A stretch of DNA of 63,099 nt, from assembly GCA_021807565.1 (NCBI GenBank), contig JAKBCU010000001.1:1-63099 (forward strand). Reading direction: 5' to 3'. Positions 27,073-36,600 of this stretch are shown one piece after another. Both the position numbers and the translations under genes were made by a program. Under the pieces are notes generated by a model that did no database searches, was not told where the DNA came from, and saw nothing but the letters and a program-made list of their open reading frames with translations. Every line of letters starts with the position of its first letter. The stretch's first letter is position 1. This DNA is from Pseudomonadota bacterium (GTDB lineage: Bacteria > Pseudomonadota > Gammaproteobacteria > DSM-16500).

Positions 27073-27169
27073 CTCTTTTTCTATCCGTATTTCCCTACTT
27101 TTGCCATGTAAACATTCATCATTTATGTTACCATGCGTCTATTTTAATTGGCCAAGGTGGCTATAAGAG

Positions 27170-28048
27170 ATGAAGATAACCAAAGCGATCTTTCCGGTCG
27201 CAGGGTTGGGGACGCGGTTTTTACCAGCGACCAAAGCAACCCCAAAAGAAATGATGCCTATTGTTGATAAACCATTGATTCAATATGCAGTGGAGGAGGC
27301 GGTTGCGGCGGGTATTACAGAACTTATTTTTGTAACGAACAGCAGCAAGCGAGCAATAGAAGATCATTTTGACTCAAATTTTGAGCTTGAATCCAGCTTA
27401 GTTGAAAGGGGAAAGAATGACTTGCTGGAGATCGTGCGGCGCATTTTACCTGAGGGCGTCTCTTGTGCTTATGTCAGACAAAAATCGCCTCAAGGATTAG
27501 GTCATGCAGTATTATGTGCTAAACAATTAGTGATGAATGAACCTGTTGCCGTGTTGCTGGCAGATGATTTAATTTACGCCCATCCTGACTCTTGTTTACA
27601 ACAAATGATGCACGTTTTTGAGCAACATCAAGCTAGCGTTGTTGCTGTGCAACCTGTTCCTTTATCCGAAACCAAAAAATACGGTATTGTCGATGTGGCT
27701 ACTAGCGAAAATGTCATTGAACAAGTGAAAGGTATTGTGGAAAAGCCATCAACGGAGTTAGCGCCATCCAATTTGGCGGTAGTGGGGCGTTATATTTTAA
27801 CCCCACAGATTTTTAACCAGCTTGAACAAACGTTTCAAGGTTCAGGCGGAGAAATACAGCTGACTGACGCCATCGCTACATTGCTGGCAACAGAGCCCGT
27901 TTATTCTCTTCAATTTGATGGTAAACGGTATGACTGCGGCAATAAGTTAGGATACCTTGAGGCTACTATTGCTTATGCATTAAAACATCCAGAATTGGCA
28001 CATGAGTTTAAGCGTTCATTGCAAGAAGTCGTTGCTTGCATGGAATAA
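27170..28048 (+). CDS. galU: UTP--glucose-1-phosphate uridylyltransferase
   Basis: GalU makes UDP-glucose from UTP and glucose 1-phosphate. The N-terminal nucleotide-binding signature AVFPVAGLGTRFLPATK-like (KAIFPVAGLGTRFLPATKA) is present, followed by KEMMPIVDKPLIQYAVEEAV, LLADDL (metal/UTP site) and GIVEKP. The 292-residue length is normal. ugd follows after 15 bases, so GalU feeds UDP-glucose straight to UDP-glucuronate formation. Confidence 0.96.
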   Translation: MKITKAIFPVAGLGTRFLPATKATPKEMMPIVDKPLIQYAVEEAVAAGITELIFVTNSSKRAIEDHFDSNFELESSLVERGKNDLLEIVRRILPEGVSCAYVRQKSPQGLGHAVLCAKQLVMNEPVAVLLADDLIYAHPDSCLQQMMHVFEQHQASVVAVQPVPLSETKKYGIVDVATSENVIEQVKGIVEKPSTELAPSNLAVVGRYILTPQIFNQLEQTFQGSGGEIQLTDAIATLLATEPVYSLQFDGKRYDCGNKLGYLEATIAYALKHPELAHEFKRSLQEVVACME

Positions 28049-28063
28049 GCGGAGGTAATTGCA

Positions 28064-29398
28064 GTGAATATCGCAGTGATTGGAGCAGGTTATGTTGGAT
28101 TAGTGACGGGCGCTTGTTTTGCTGAGCTCGGCAATCATGTGACTTGCATTGATATTAATCATGAAAAAATCGCTAATCTAAAAAAAGGCATTCTTCCTAT
28201 TTATGAACCAGGGCTCGAAGCGATGGTCGTCAGTAATATAGAAGAAAGCAGATTACATTTTGTGACTTCCCTAGCCGAAATGGATTTTGAGCCACAAGTG
28301 ATTTTTATTGCTGTGGGAACACCGAGCGATCAAGATGGTTCGGCTGATATGCGTTATGTTCTAGAGGCGGCTAAACAAATTGGCAATTATATCAAGCACG
28401 AATGTGTGATTGTTGATAAATCTACGGTGCCTGTTGGTATGGCCGATCAAGTCAAACTCGTTATTCAAGAAGCATTAAATCAACGTCAACTCACTATTTC
28501 ATTTGATATAGTCAGTAATCCAGAGTTTTTACGGGAAGGTGCCGCCATTAGCGATTTTATGCAGCCTGACCGCATTGTGATTGGGCTTACATCAGATAAA
28601 GCAAAATCAGTTATGCTTGAACTTTATACCCCGATATTACGGCATCCTGAAAAAATTTACTTCATGAAGATAAAAGATGCTGAGATGACGAAATATGTTG
28701 CTAATGCGATGTTAGCAACAAAAATTTCTTTCATGAATGAAATGGCAGTACTTTGCGATCAGATGGATGTGGATATTGAAAATGTGCGTATCGGGATTGG
28801 ATCCGATTCACGTATTGGTAATGCCTTTATTAACCCAGGGTGTGGGTATGGTGGTTCTTGTTTTCCTAAAGATGTGAAAGCATTAATTAAAATGGCAGAA
28901 GAGTCAGGCGTTACGCCTCTCGTGTTGCATGCAGTGGAACAACGCAATCAACATCAAAAACAGGTATTGCCTAAGAAATTGATTGAATTGTTTGGAGAGG
29001 ATTTATCCGGCATTAAGATTGCAGTATGGGGTTTATCTTTTAAACCAGGTACGGATGATTTGAGAGAAGCCTCTTCATTGGTTTTGTTAGAAGAATTGAT
29101 GAAACGCAATGCAGTTGTCCAAGCATATGATCCGATTGCTATGCCTGCAGCGAAAAAAATTCTACCCAAGCAATGGTTTACAGAAAATCGGTTATTCTTA
29201 GTGGAACATCAATACGATGCATTGTCGGGGGTGGATGCTTTACTATTAGTAACAGAGTGGAAGCCATTTTGTTATCCTGATATGGATATCATGAAAACTA
29301 AAATGCATCGCCATCTTGTGTTGGATGGACGTAACCAATATGATCCAACTCACATGAAAGAAGCAGGTTTCGAATATTATGGAATTGGTCGTCACTAG
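28064..29398 (+). CDS. ugd: UDP-glucose 6-dehydrogenase
   Basis: Ugd oxidises UDP-glucose twice to UDP-glucuronate, a precursor of acidic surface polysaccharides and of aminoarabinose. The Rossmann motif GAGYVGLVTGACFAELG is at the N-terminus, the catalytic Cys lies in NPGCGYGGSCFPKD, and GLSFKPGTDDLREA marks the C-terminal domain. The start is GTG, with GGAGG eight bases upstream. Length 444 is normal. Confidence 0.96.
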   Translation: MNIAVIGAGYVGLVTGACFAELGNHVTCIDINHEKIANLKKGILPIYEPGLEAMVVSNIEESRLHFVTSLAEMDFEPQVIFIAVGTPSDQDGSADMRYVLEAAKQIGNYIKHECVIVDKSTVPVGMADQVKLVIQEALNQRQLTISFDIVSNPEFLREGAAISDFMQPDRIVIGLTSDKAKSVMLELYTPILRHPEKIYFMKIKDAEMTKYVANAMLATKISFMNEMAVLCDQMDVDIENVRIGIGSDSRIGNAFINPGCGYGGSCFPKDVKALIKMAEESGVTPLVLHAVEQRNQHQKQVLPKKLIELFGEDLSGIKIAVWGLSFKPGTDDLREASSLVLLEELMKRNAVVQAYDPIAMPAAKKILPKQWFTENRLFLVEHQYDALSGVDALLLVTEWKPFCYPDMDIMKTKMHRHLVLDGRNQYDPTHMKEAGFEYYGIGRH

Positions 29399-29411
29399 CC
29401 AACAAAAGGGG

Positions 29412-29437
29412 TATTCTCGCCTGCTCTTGTGAGAATA
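29412..29437 (+). terminator. Possible terminator hairpin after ugd
   Basis: TATTCTC (29412-29418) and GAGAATA (29431-29437) form a 7-bp stem with a 12-base loop 14 bases after the ugd stop. A poor T-run follows, so this may stop transcription only partly. Confidence 0.35.
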
Positions 29438-29463
29438 TCTCACATAAAAAACGCGCGACAGCG

Positions 29464-29685
29464 CTATAAGATCAATTCTCTTTTGTGCCTCAGTGTGTTT
29501 TCGTCTTTTTCATACTGATCCAGTATACCTTTTCGTTTATTTTGAAATAAGCAACAAGAACAGCGAGATAATTTTTCGAGCCAAGATGGCTTGGTCTTTT
29601 TAACTAAAAATTCATCTTTGGGATCAGAGCCAATCATATAGTCAGAATCGCATGGAAGGTCATGATCGATTTTTCTTGTTAGCAT
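29464..29685 (-). CDS. Small unknown protein with a Cys cluster
   Basis: The 73-residue product is charged (MLTRKIDHDLPCDSDYM onward) and has a central Cys-rich, basic patch (LSRCSCCLFQNKRK, about 40-53). AGGA lies 9 bases before ATG. There is no signal peptide. Family and function are not recognised. CSCC beside basic residues resembles host S-palmitoylation sites used by some effectors, which is conjecture. It lies downstream of the PRPP synthetase paralogue on the same strand. Confidence 0.5.
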   Translation of the reverse strand: MLTRKIDHDLPCDSDYMIGSDPKDEFLVKKTKPSWLEKLSRCSCCLFQNKRKGILDQYEKDENTLRHKRELIL

Positions 29686-29772
29686 GATACAGAGTCCTAT
29701 TTGAAATATATTTTAGAAAACCTACTCTAACGAAAATCATCTTGAGAGTAAATAAAAACGCGCAAACTCGGT

Positions 29773-30645
29773 TTAGGAGGATACTATTCCATCTAAAATC
29801 AGTGGCCCAATATTAATCTGATTCGAGAAATGCTTAACAGTATTGCAAGAAAAAATTTGCTCAATACCCACGTTGAGCATATTTTGATGGGATGCTTCAT
29901 TGCATAAGGCATGTACCACAACACAAATGGGTTTTTGAAAAGATTGTTCAAGCAACTGTTGGGTAATCGCAATCATGCTCACACCCGTGGAGATAATATC
30001 ATCGACAAGAATAGGTTTTCTTTGGTGGTCATTGAAGGATGGGAGAGTGACAGTGACATCCTGATCGTTGTGACGAATTTTTTTTGCAATCACGAATGGC
30101 GCATTGATCTCATGGGCAATGCCGCTAACCCATTGAGCGCTTTCTTCATCAGGTCCAATAATAATAGGAAGATCGATATGATGTTTAATCCAGTCTGCAA
30201 TGAGGGCATTGGCATGTAATGTAATTGCAGGTATAGGATAAATAGCAGCTAATTTTTTGATTCGATGCAAATGAGGATCAATGGTGATCAACTCATCGAT
30301 ACAAGTTGTAATAAATTGAGCAAATAACACAGAGGTGACGGCTTCTCCTGGCTGAAATTGTTGATCCTGCCGCATATAAGGTAAGTAGGGGGCAATTAAA
30401 CATATTTTTTTGGCGCCTTGTGCTTTTAATGTTTTTGCGATAAACATCAAAGAAAGCACTTTATTGTTTGGCCGGTCCAAACGGTAAATCAAGAGTACTG
30501 TTTTATTAACAACGGTTGTTTTGATACGAAGATAGGTTTCCGTATCGGGAAATTCGCGCATTTCAAATTGAACAATGGGTATGGCTAAGTGATCAGCTAA
30601 GTAATGGGTTAGCTCATCTTGTTGTGATAATGAAAAAATAATCAT
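29773..30645 (-). CDS. Ribose-phosphate pyrophosphokinase paralogue (short form)
   Basis: PRPP synthetases transfer pyrophosphate from ATP to ribose 5-phosphate. The 290-residue product has the family's two phosphoribosyltransferase halves: GEAVTSVLFAQFI, the flexible-loop region and the PRPP-binding loop VDDIISTGVSM near residues 212-222. The N-terminal KMREFPDTETYLRI-like word (EMREFPDTETYLRI) replaces the FPDGE of standard Prs. It is shorter and more divergent than Prs (about 315) and lies outside the usual ispE/pth context, so it is probably a second, class II-like enzyme. The open frame is intact. Confidence 0.8.
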   Translation of the reverse strand: MIIFSLSQQDELTHYLADHLAIPIVQFEMREFPDTETYLRIKTTVVNKTVLLIYRLDRPNNKVLSLMFIAKTLKAQGAKKICLIAPYLPYMRQDQQFQPGEAVTSVLFAQFITTCIDELITIDPHLHRIKKLAAIYPIPAITLHANALIADWIKHHIDLPIIIGPDEESAQWVSGIAHEINAPFVIAKKIRHNDQDVTVTLPSFNDHQRKPILVDDIISTGVSMIAITQQLLEQSFQKPICVVVHALCNEASHQNMLNVGIEQIFSCNTVKHFSNQINIGPLILDGIVSS

Positions 30646-30798
30646 AGAGAAATATCCCTGTATTTCAGCTGTACGAACAGAATCCTATTTTGATCTATTA
30701 TTTAATATTTGTTTTCTTTTAGTTCTATAATAGCGTCTTGACAAACCTAAGCTATGTATTCGTGTTATTTTAACAAATTGCTTTAATAAAAGATGTAG

Positions 30799-30804
30799 TA
30801 TAAT
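30799..30804 (+). promoter_or_regulatory. -10 element upstream of the FAD monooxygenase
   Basis: A consensus TATAAT lies at 30799-30804, with AATTGC 17 bases upstream as a weak -35. It is the best promoter candidate in the 273-base gap 30646-30918. In the leader a 16-codon frame with its own ribosome site (ATG 30876) overlaps the monooxygenase start. Confidence 0.35.
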
Positions 30805-30918
30805 GGGTGCGTGTGATCATCTGAGTCCCATACACTCTACCTAGGATATAAAAAGTAAAGACAGGAACCAATTAAATGGATGAGTTATTAATCCGAGGAC
30901 CTTTGAGGAACTATCTAA

Positions 30919-32526
30919 ATGAATGATGTGCCAGTTTTTATTGTTGGAGCAGGTCCTACAGGTTTGTTTATGGCTTGTGAATTGAGACGTAGAGGGATTT
31001 CTGTTCGTATCATTGATAAAAAAGCAGAGTTGACCCAAGGGTCTAATGCCACCTGGATTCAGACAAGAACATTGGAGGTCCTTGATGCAATCGGCCTAAT
31101 TGATACCTTTCTAAAAATAGGACATAAGTGTGAAGCAATCAATTTATATGCAAATGGTAACATCATTACAACATTACCCCTCAGTGGAATTGATTCCTCT
31201 TTTCCCTTTATATTAATGTTACCTCAAAGTGAAACAGAATACTTGTTAACTAAAAAACTAGAAGAATACGCTACTTTTATAGAAAGATCCGTTGAATTAC
31301 TCGATGTTAAAAAAACTTCAACAGGTGTGCAGTCTACTATTCGGCAAGCGAATGGAGAAGTCAAGACTCTATTAAGTGATTGGGTAATAGCATGTGATGG
31401 CGCAAACAGCACCATTAGGGAAAAATGTCATATATCCTTCCCTGGGGAGAATATTACTGAGCAGTTTGTAGTGGCCGATGCGCAAATGAGTTCATCCTTG
31501 CCAACTAATGAAATCCACTTTTTTTTAGATAAAGGGACTATATTTCCTGATAAGAATACAATATTTGCTGCTTTTCCATGGGGTTCAAATAAATATCGAT
31601 TAAGTGCTAATTTATATTTAAGTCATCCGAGAAAATTTTTTACGGAATCAGAAGTTAAAGAAATTGTGGCTGAACGTACTTATGGCAATTACATAGTTGA
31701 AAAAGTATCCTGGATTTCTCCTTTTTGGATTCATAGCAAGCTTGTTGATAAAATGAAAGATGAAACTATTTTTTTAGTGGGGGATGCTGCGCATATTCAT
31801 TCGTCAATTGGAGGGCAAGGTATGAATACAGGCATGCAAGATGCTTATAATCTTGCATGGAAGCTTGCTCTGGTTATTCAGAAAAAAGCCAAGGTGTCAC
31901 TACTGGATAGTTATCATCAAGAACGCCACCCTGTTATAAAAGAGCTGGTCGCAGAAACAGAAAAAATTACTAAAAATATGTTGTATAACAAATCATTTTT
32001 TAAAAATTTAATAGGATTTTCAAAAAAGGGTTTACCAAAACATAAAAGCCAAAAAATGGCCAGCGAACTGACCGAGCTGTCAATTTGTTATCATCAAAGT
32101 TCAATTATTGAGTATCAGAAAAATAAATCATCTGGTTTTCTTCAACCTGGTGAGAGAATGCCTGATCTGATAGCTAACAATGGAAACACATTGTATAGCC
32201 ATCTTCGAAATACCTATCATAATTTACTACTGTTTACCGGTGAATTAATAGATAATCACTTATCCATGACAATAAAAAAATTAGAATTACTCACTAATCA
32301 AAAATTTTTAGGATTATTACACTTAGTCATTATTTCAGTTCATCCAGTTAAAGACGTGGCTAATCAAATAGAGGATGAAAAAAAATATCTACATACTTAT
32401 TTTAAAATTGCAAATAGACATATTTTTCTGCTAAGGCCAGACAATTATATTGCTTATCAATCTGCAAAAGTCGATATAGAACCCATAGAAAAATGTTTAG
32501 AGCGCTATTTACAATGTACGGATTGA
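30919..32526 (+). CDS. FAD-dependent monooxygenase (aromatic-ring hydroxylase type)
   Basis: This resembles flavin monooxygenases of the PheA/TfdB/MhpA group that hydroxylate aromatic compounds with NAD(P)H and O2. The dinucleotide-binding motif GAGPTG is at residues 10-15, a DG motif (ACDGANSTIREKC) follows near 155, and the second FAD site FLVGDAAHIHSSIGGQGMN lies near 288-306. The C-terminal third is a thioredoxin-like extension typical of the group. Length 535 is usual. GAGGAA precedes ATG. Base composition is more AT-rich than the flanking housekeeping genes. The substrate is unknown. It converges with the hydrolase gene, the stops being only a base apart. Confidence 0.85.
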   Translation: MNDVPVFIVGAGPTGLFMACELRRRGISVRIIDKKAELTQGSNATWIQTRTLEVLDAIGLIDTFLKIGHKCEAINLYANGNIITTLPLSGIDSSFPFILMLPQSETEYLLTKKLEEYATFIERSVELLDVKKTSTGVQSTIRQANGEVKTLLSDWVIACDGANSTIREKCHISFPGENITEQFVVADAQMSSSLPTNEIHFFLDKGTIFPDKNTIFAAFPWGSNKYRLSANLYLSHPRKFFTESEVKEIVAERTYGNYIVEKVSWISPFWIHSKLVDKMKDETIFLVGDAAHIHSSIGGQGMNTGMQDAYNLAWKLALVIQKKAKVSLLDSYHQERHPVIKELVAETEKITKNMLYNKSFFKNLIGFSKKGLPKHKSQKMASELTELSICYHQSSIIEYQKNKSSGFLQPGERMPDLIANNGNTLYSHLRNTYHNLLLFTGELIDNHLSMTIKKLELLTNQKFLGLLHLVIISVHPVKDVANQIEDEKKYLHTYFKIANRHIFLLRPDNYIAYQSAKVDIEPIEKCLERYLQCTD

Positions 32527-32527
32527 G

Positions 32528-33331
32528 TTACTTTTTTTTGAAGTCTTTTAGAATAGTATTTTCAACATGAATAAAATCATCTTTTTCTTCCTGATATGGA
32601 TTGGCTGTAGGACATACCTCAAACAAGCAATTCAATAAATTTTCAACCAGTTCATCGGAATGCAACAGGGATAAATGTCCCTCATTATTTTGTATGATGT
32701 GGGTATGTCCTTCAAGAGTTGGACAGGCTGAATCTACCGTAACGATATCATCCTGCCTTCCAGCAAAGTGAAAAAAAGGAACGAGATTGCCACTCATTTT
32801 TTTTCTTAAGGATTCTAAATAAGCACTTCCTTTATGCATTTGATCGATTGATTTTGAATATAATCTAAATGGCATGATGGCTAAATCGGATCCCATAAAA
32901 GGTGTTCCTATCGTGACAACTGCGATGATTTGTATTTTTTCAATGACTTGAGTTAAATGTGTCAAAAAATGTGTGGCAACAAGCCCACCTCTAGAATGAC
33001 CGATTAAAATAACTTTATGATGATTATTTTTAATAATTTTATTTCTCAATTGATAGGCAAATTGTTCTATGCCTAGTCCCTGAAATCGTTTTTCAAAAGA
33101 TACTAATTCAATTGAAGAAATACTGGAAGGCAATCTATCAATCATATTTTTGGCAATAAAAGAAAATGCAGATGTACGATCGGCTGTTCCATGAATACAG
33201 TAAATGGCGATAGTTTCACTGCCAGTAAATTTAGGATTTTTATATTGAATATCATGCAATTCTGAAAAAGGCCACTGAATACTGTGTTGTAACGCACCTA
33301 TCATACTAGATAGTTTAGTTCGAGATAGCAT
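32528..33331 (-). CDS. Alpha/beta hydrolase, lipase/esterase-like
   Basis: A serine hydrolase of the alpha/beta fold, 267 residues. The nucleophile elbow is GHSRGG (Ser113), the oxyanion turn CIHGTADRTSAF (about 45-56), the acid in FAGRQDDIVTVDSACP and the His in EGHLSLLHSDELV. The pattern resembles PGAP1/triacylglycerol-lipase-like proteins. There is no signal peptide, so it acts in the cytoplasm or is exported by a signal-less route. It stands alone on the minus strand next to the Deg9-like gene, with a 321-base intergenic gap between their divergent starts. Confidence 0.75.
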   Translation of the reverse strand: MLSRTKLSSMIGALQHSIQWPFSELHDIQYKNPKFTGSETIAIYCIHGTADRTSAFSFIAKNMIDRLPSSISSIELVSFEKRFQGLGIEQFAYQLRNKIIKNNHHKVILIGHSRGGLVATHFLTHLTQVIEKIQIIAVVTIGTPFMGSDLAIMPFRLYSKSIDQMHKGSAYLESLRKKMSGNLVPFFHFAGRQDDIVTVDSACPTLEGHTHIIQNNEGHLSLLHSDELVENLLNCLFEVCPTANPYQEEKDDFIHVENTILKDFKKK

Positions 33332-33652
33332 ATCTGTACCTCTAAATCATTTATATTTTGCAGTTGCAATCCAGTTCAGCTTAGAAAATCAGTTATATCA
33401 TCATAACGTAATGGCAGCGTTGATTCCATTTTGTAGTGTATAAATTCATGCCGCTGTGACTAAAAAATTTCTACCTGTATTGAATTGTTTTAAATATAGA
33501 CTTGAATATACTCTTAATTTATTTTTCTCTTAATATTTTGTTAAGGATTAATCACGCATAATAACTCTGTTTTAGCCAGGTTAGAAAGTACTTTAGGTCA
33601 TGAAAGTGTTATTTGTATAGATAACGTATTTTTTGAATCAAGGAGTTCTACC
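33332..33652. other. Gene-free divergent promoter region
   Basis: The 321 bases between the hydrolase gene and the Deg9-like gene contain no credible ORF. They are very AT-rich, with repeated CTTAAT words (33513 and 33529), a -10-like CATAAT (33557-33562) and an ideal AAGGAG ribosome site for the downstream gene. The PmrA-like element inside it is listed separately. Confidence 0.6.
33529..33548 (+). promoter_or_regulatory. Putative PmrA-type operator upstream of the Deg9-like protease
   Basis: Bases 33529-33544 read CTTAA-TA-TT-TT-gTTAA, which matches cTTAA-N2-TT-N2-cTTAA at 11 of 12 defined positions. CATAAT at 33557-33562 follows as a -10 candidate, so the second half-site overlaps the -35 region. 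A further CTTAAT lies 16 bases upstream (33513). This is the second such match in the window, again before a candidate effector. Confidence 0.45.
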
Positions 33653-36600
33653 ATGTCGAACACAAGGAATGATGGCTCAGGGACCGATAATGATATAAAT
33701 AACAACAGTGAGCAAATAGCAACAGAACAACTTAAAAAAAATAAAGGAGAAAAAAATAAAAAAAGAAAATCGGATGATGTAGAAAGCCCAATTTTAGACA
33801 CGCTGCCAAGAAAAAGAATTAAAAATCCAAAAGAAGAAAATACCAATTTAACTTCCACGGTTCCCTCGCTTGACTCGATAGATGAATCCATCAATAATTC
33901 AAAGAATACATCCCAAGAAAAATCCAACGATCATGAAAAAGAAACAAAAAAAATAGAAATATCTTCTTCTTCCTCTTCTTCATCTTCTTCTGACTATCTT
34001 CAATTAGATGGAGAACGAGTTTTCTCATCAAAAGATTTTGATCACTTAACGTCAAATGAATATATGAGATTTTTACCGAACAGCAAAAAAATAGCTCATG
34101 CTGTTATCGTGAAACAGAATAATAACCGTGAAGTGGCCTATCAATATGCGCTACCTAGTGGGGGAAAAGATGCGCCAGAAATTAGGCCTCTGATCAACAT
34201 TGAAAAAATCAATGTATTTGGTATGGAACGTTATCGTGCGAGCACGCCCGACCAACATACCATCATGTATGCTAAACGATTTATCGATGCAGAATTAAAA
34301 AAAGACGAAACGAAACCTGATGAAACAATAAAATTGCAAATCGCATGTTTTTCTCCTTCTAAAAAAGAACCATTTTGGGGCGGTAAAGATAAACCAACGG
34401 CTATTTTTTCCGATAATCTCAAGCAATCTACTCAAAAAGAATTGGAAAAGGAGTTAAAAGAGATTGGGGTTAAAAGTAAAGGTGGTGCTGAGTTAATTGT
34501 GGATCCGGTTTCTGTTAAAGAGAGAGATGCGATTAAAGTAAGAAATCCGACGCAAAATGTAGTAATGGGTGAATCTGCTAAAGAAGCCTATGAAAATTTC
34601 TTGGAGACAATGAAGGCTGAATTGCATCCAGATTTGAAAAAAGTATTGAAACGTTCAGTGGAAGCAAAAATAAAAAGCGCATTTTACAGTAATCATAGAC
34701 CCGAATGGCTGCATGCAGAAGGTTATGGACTAACACCTTTAACAAAAGATCCTCAACAAGTTAGCAATTTGGGAGCAGCGCCAAAATGGACTAATACTGA
34801 AATGATGGTATTAGAAAGAATAGCCAAATGGTTCGCATTAAATAGACCCCAATCTTTTATCACAATCAAACCTTATTTTGAAATGTTACTGGATTCTGAA
34901 TTAATTAAAGAAATTCAATTTGAAGTATCTATTAAAGAGAACAATCGATTAATTAAATTTTATCAACATATTAATCCATTTAAAGAATATCCGCTTTTTA
35001 GAAAGGCATCTGATATTGCACAAGGAACAGCGATTACCTATAATTTATTAAATGATATTGCACCTGTCAGTGAACATGTCATTGGAGCTCGGAACCCAAA
35101 TTCTGACGCTAAACCTGGATCATCTTCTACAGCGATTTTGAAACAGCCACTTTCAGTGTCATCGACGTCGGCATTTTCGTCAGTACTGCCTACTCATACC
35201 TTAAAAAATAATGAAAAAGCTAAAAACACATTGATAATGCCAACGCACTTAAAATATGAAAAATCACTTGTACAAATCATTACAACATATCAAGAGCCCA
35301 ATTATGATGAACCTTGGTTTGGTACTCGAGTGGGATCTTGTACGGGTAGTGGCTCTGTTATTTCAGATCAAGGTAAAATATATATATTAACCAATGCCCA
35401 TGTCGTAGAAAATGCAGTGGTGATCCGTGTTCGATTAGCGAATGACAGAAAGAAAAAATATGAAGCAATCAGAAAAAATATTTCATACCAATGTGATTTG
35501 GCCTTACTTGAAATCAATGACCCGGAATTTTTAGCCATAGCAAAACCACTTGAATTGGGAGAAATGGTTAATATTCAAGATAAAGTGAGTACGATTGGTT
35601 TTCCCATGGGAGGGTCTGAAATTTCTGTCACAAAAGGAGTAGTTTCACGTATTGAGGTGCAAGATTATGCCATGAGCGGGTTAGAGATGTTACAGGTGCA
35701 AATTACAGCAGCAATCAATCCAGGAAATAGTGGCGGGCCTGTTTTTTCTAATGGAAAGATAGTAGGTGTTGCTTTTCAAGGCTATAGTCATGCTCAGTCA
35801 TTGGGATACATGATTCCAACGCCTATCATTCAGCACTTCTTAATAGAAAGCTTGAGTAAAGCATCGTATCAAGGTTTCCCTATTCTACCCGCACAATTTC
35901 AAACCTTAGAGAATCCTTCCTTGCGTCAACATTATGGCATGAAAGAAGAGCAGAGTGGAATTCGTGTTACTAGTATAGATTGCTTAAGTGATGCTTATAA
36001 AAAGTTACAAACTGATGACATAGTACTTGAAATCGATTCGTTATCAATTTCGAATGAAGGTACAGTGGATATTCCTGGAATTGGAAGTTGTATTAACATG
36101 CTGCACGTAACGCACATGAAATACATTGGTGATTCAGTTATGTTAAAAGTGTTGCGAATGAATCAAGACACTAAAAAAGCTGAAATAAAAGATATCGAAG
36201 TCATATTAGATCATGTTCCATTGAAAGGTAAAAAAGTTCCAGAAATGGAACATGATAAAATGCCGACTTATTATCTTTCATCAGGAATTGCTTTTACACC
36301 GCTTTCTCGAAATTATTTAGATGGTAAGGGATCTGACCTAGATGAATATTATGTGCTAGAAGAAGGTTGTCGATTAGCAGATCTTCAAAAGAAAACACCG
36401 AACGAACAAATTGTTGTAATTAACGACATTTTAGATTGCAAAGAAACAGAAGGCTATGAAACGTATGTTAACTCTATTGTAAAAGAAGTGAATGGTAAAG
36501 TGATTAACCATATCAATGATGTGATAGAAGCGATGGAAAAAAATAAAGATCCTGTACATGTGATTACGACGGGAGGAAGAATTAAAATTATTGTTACGAA

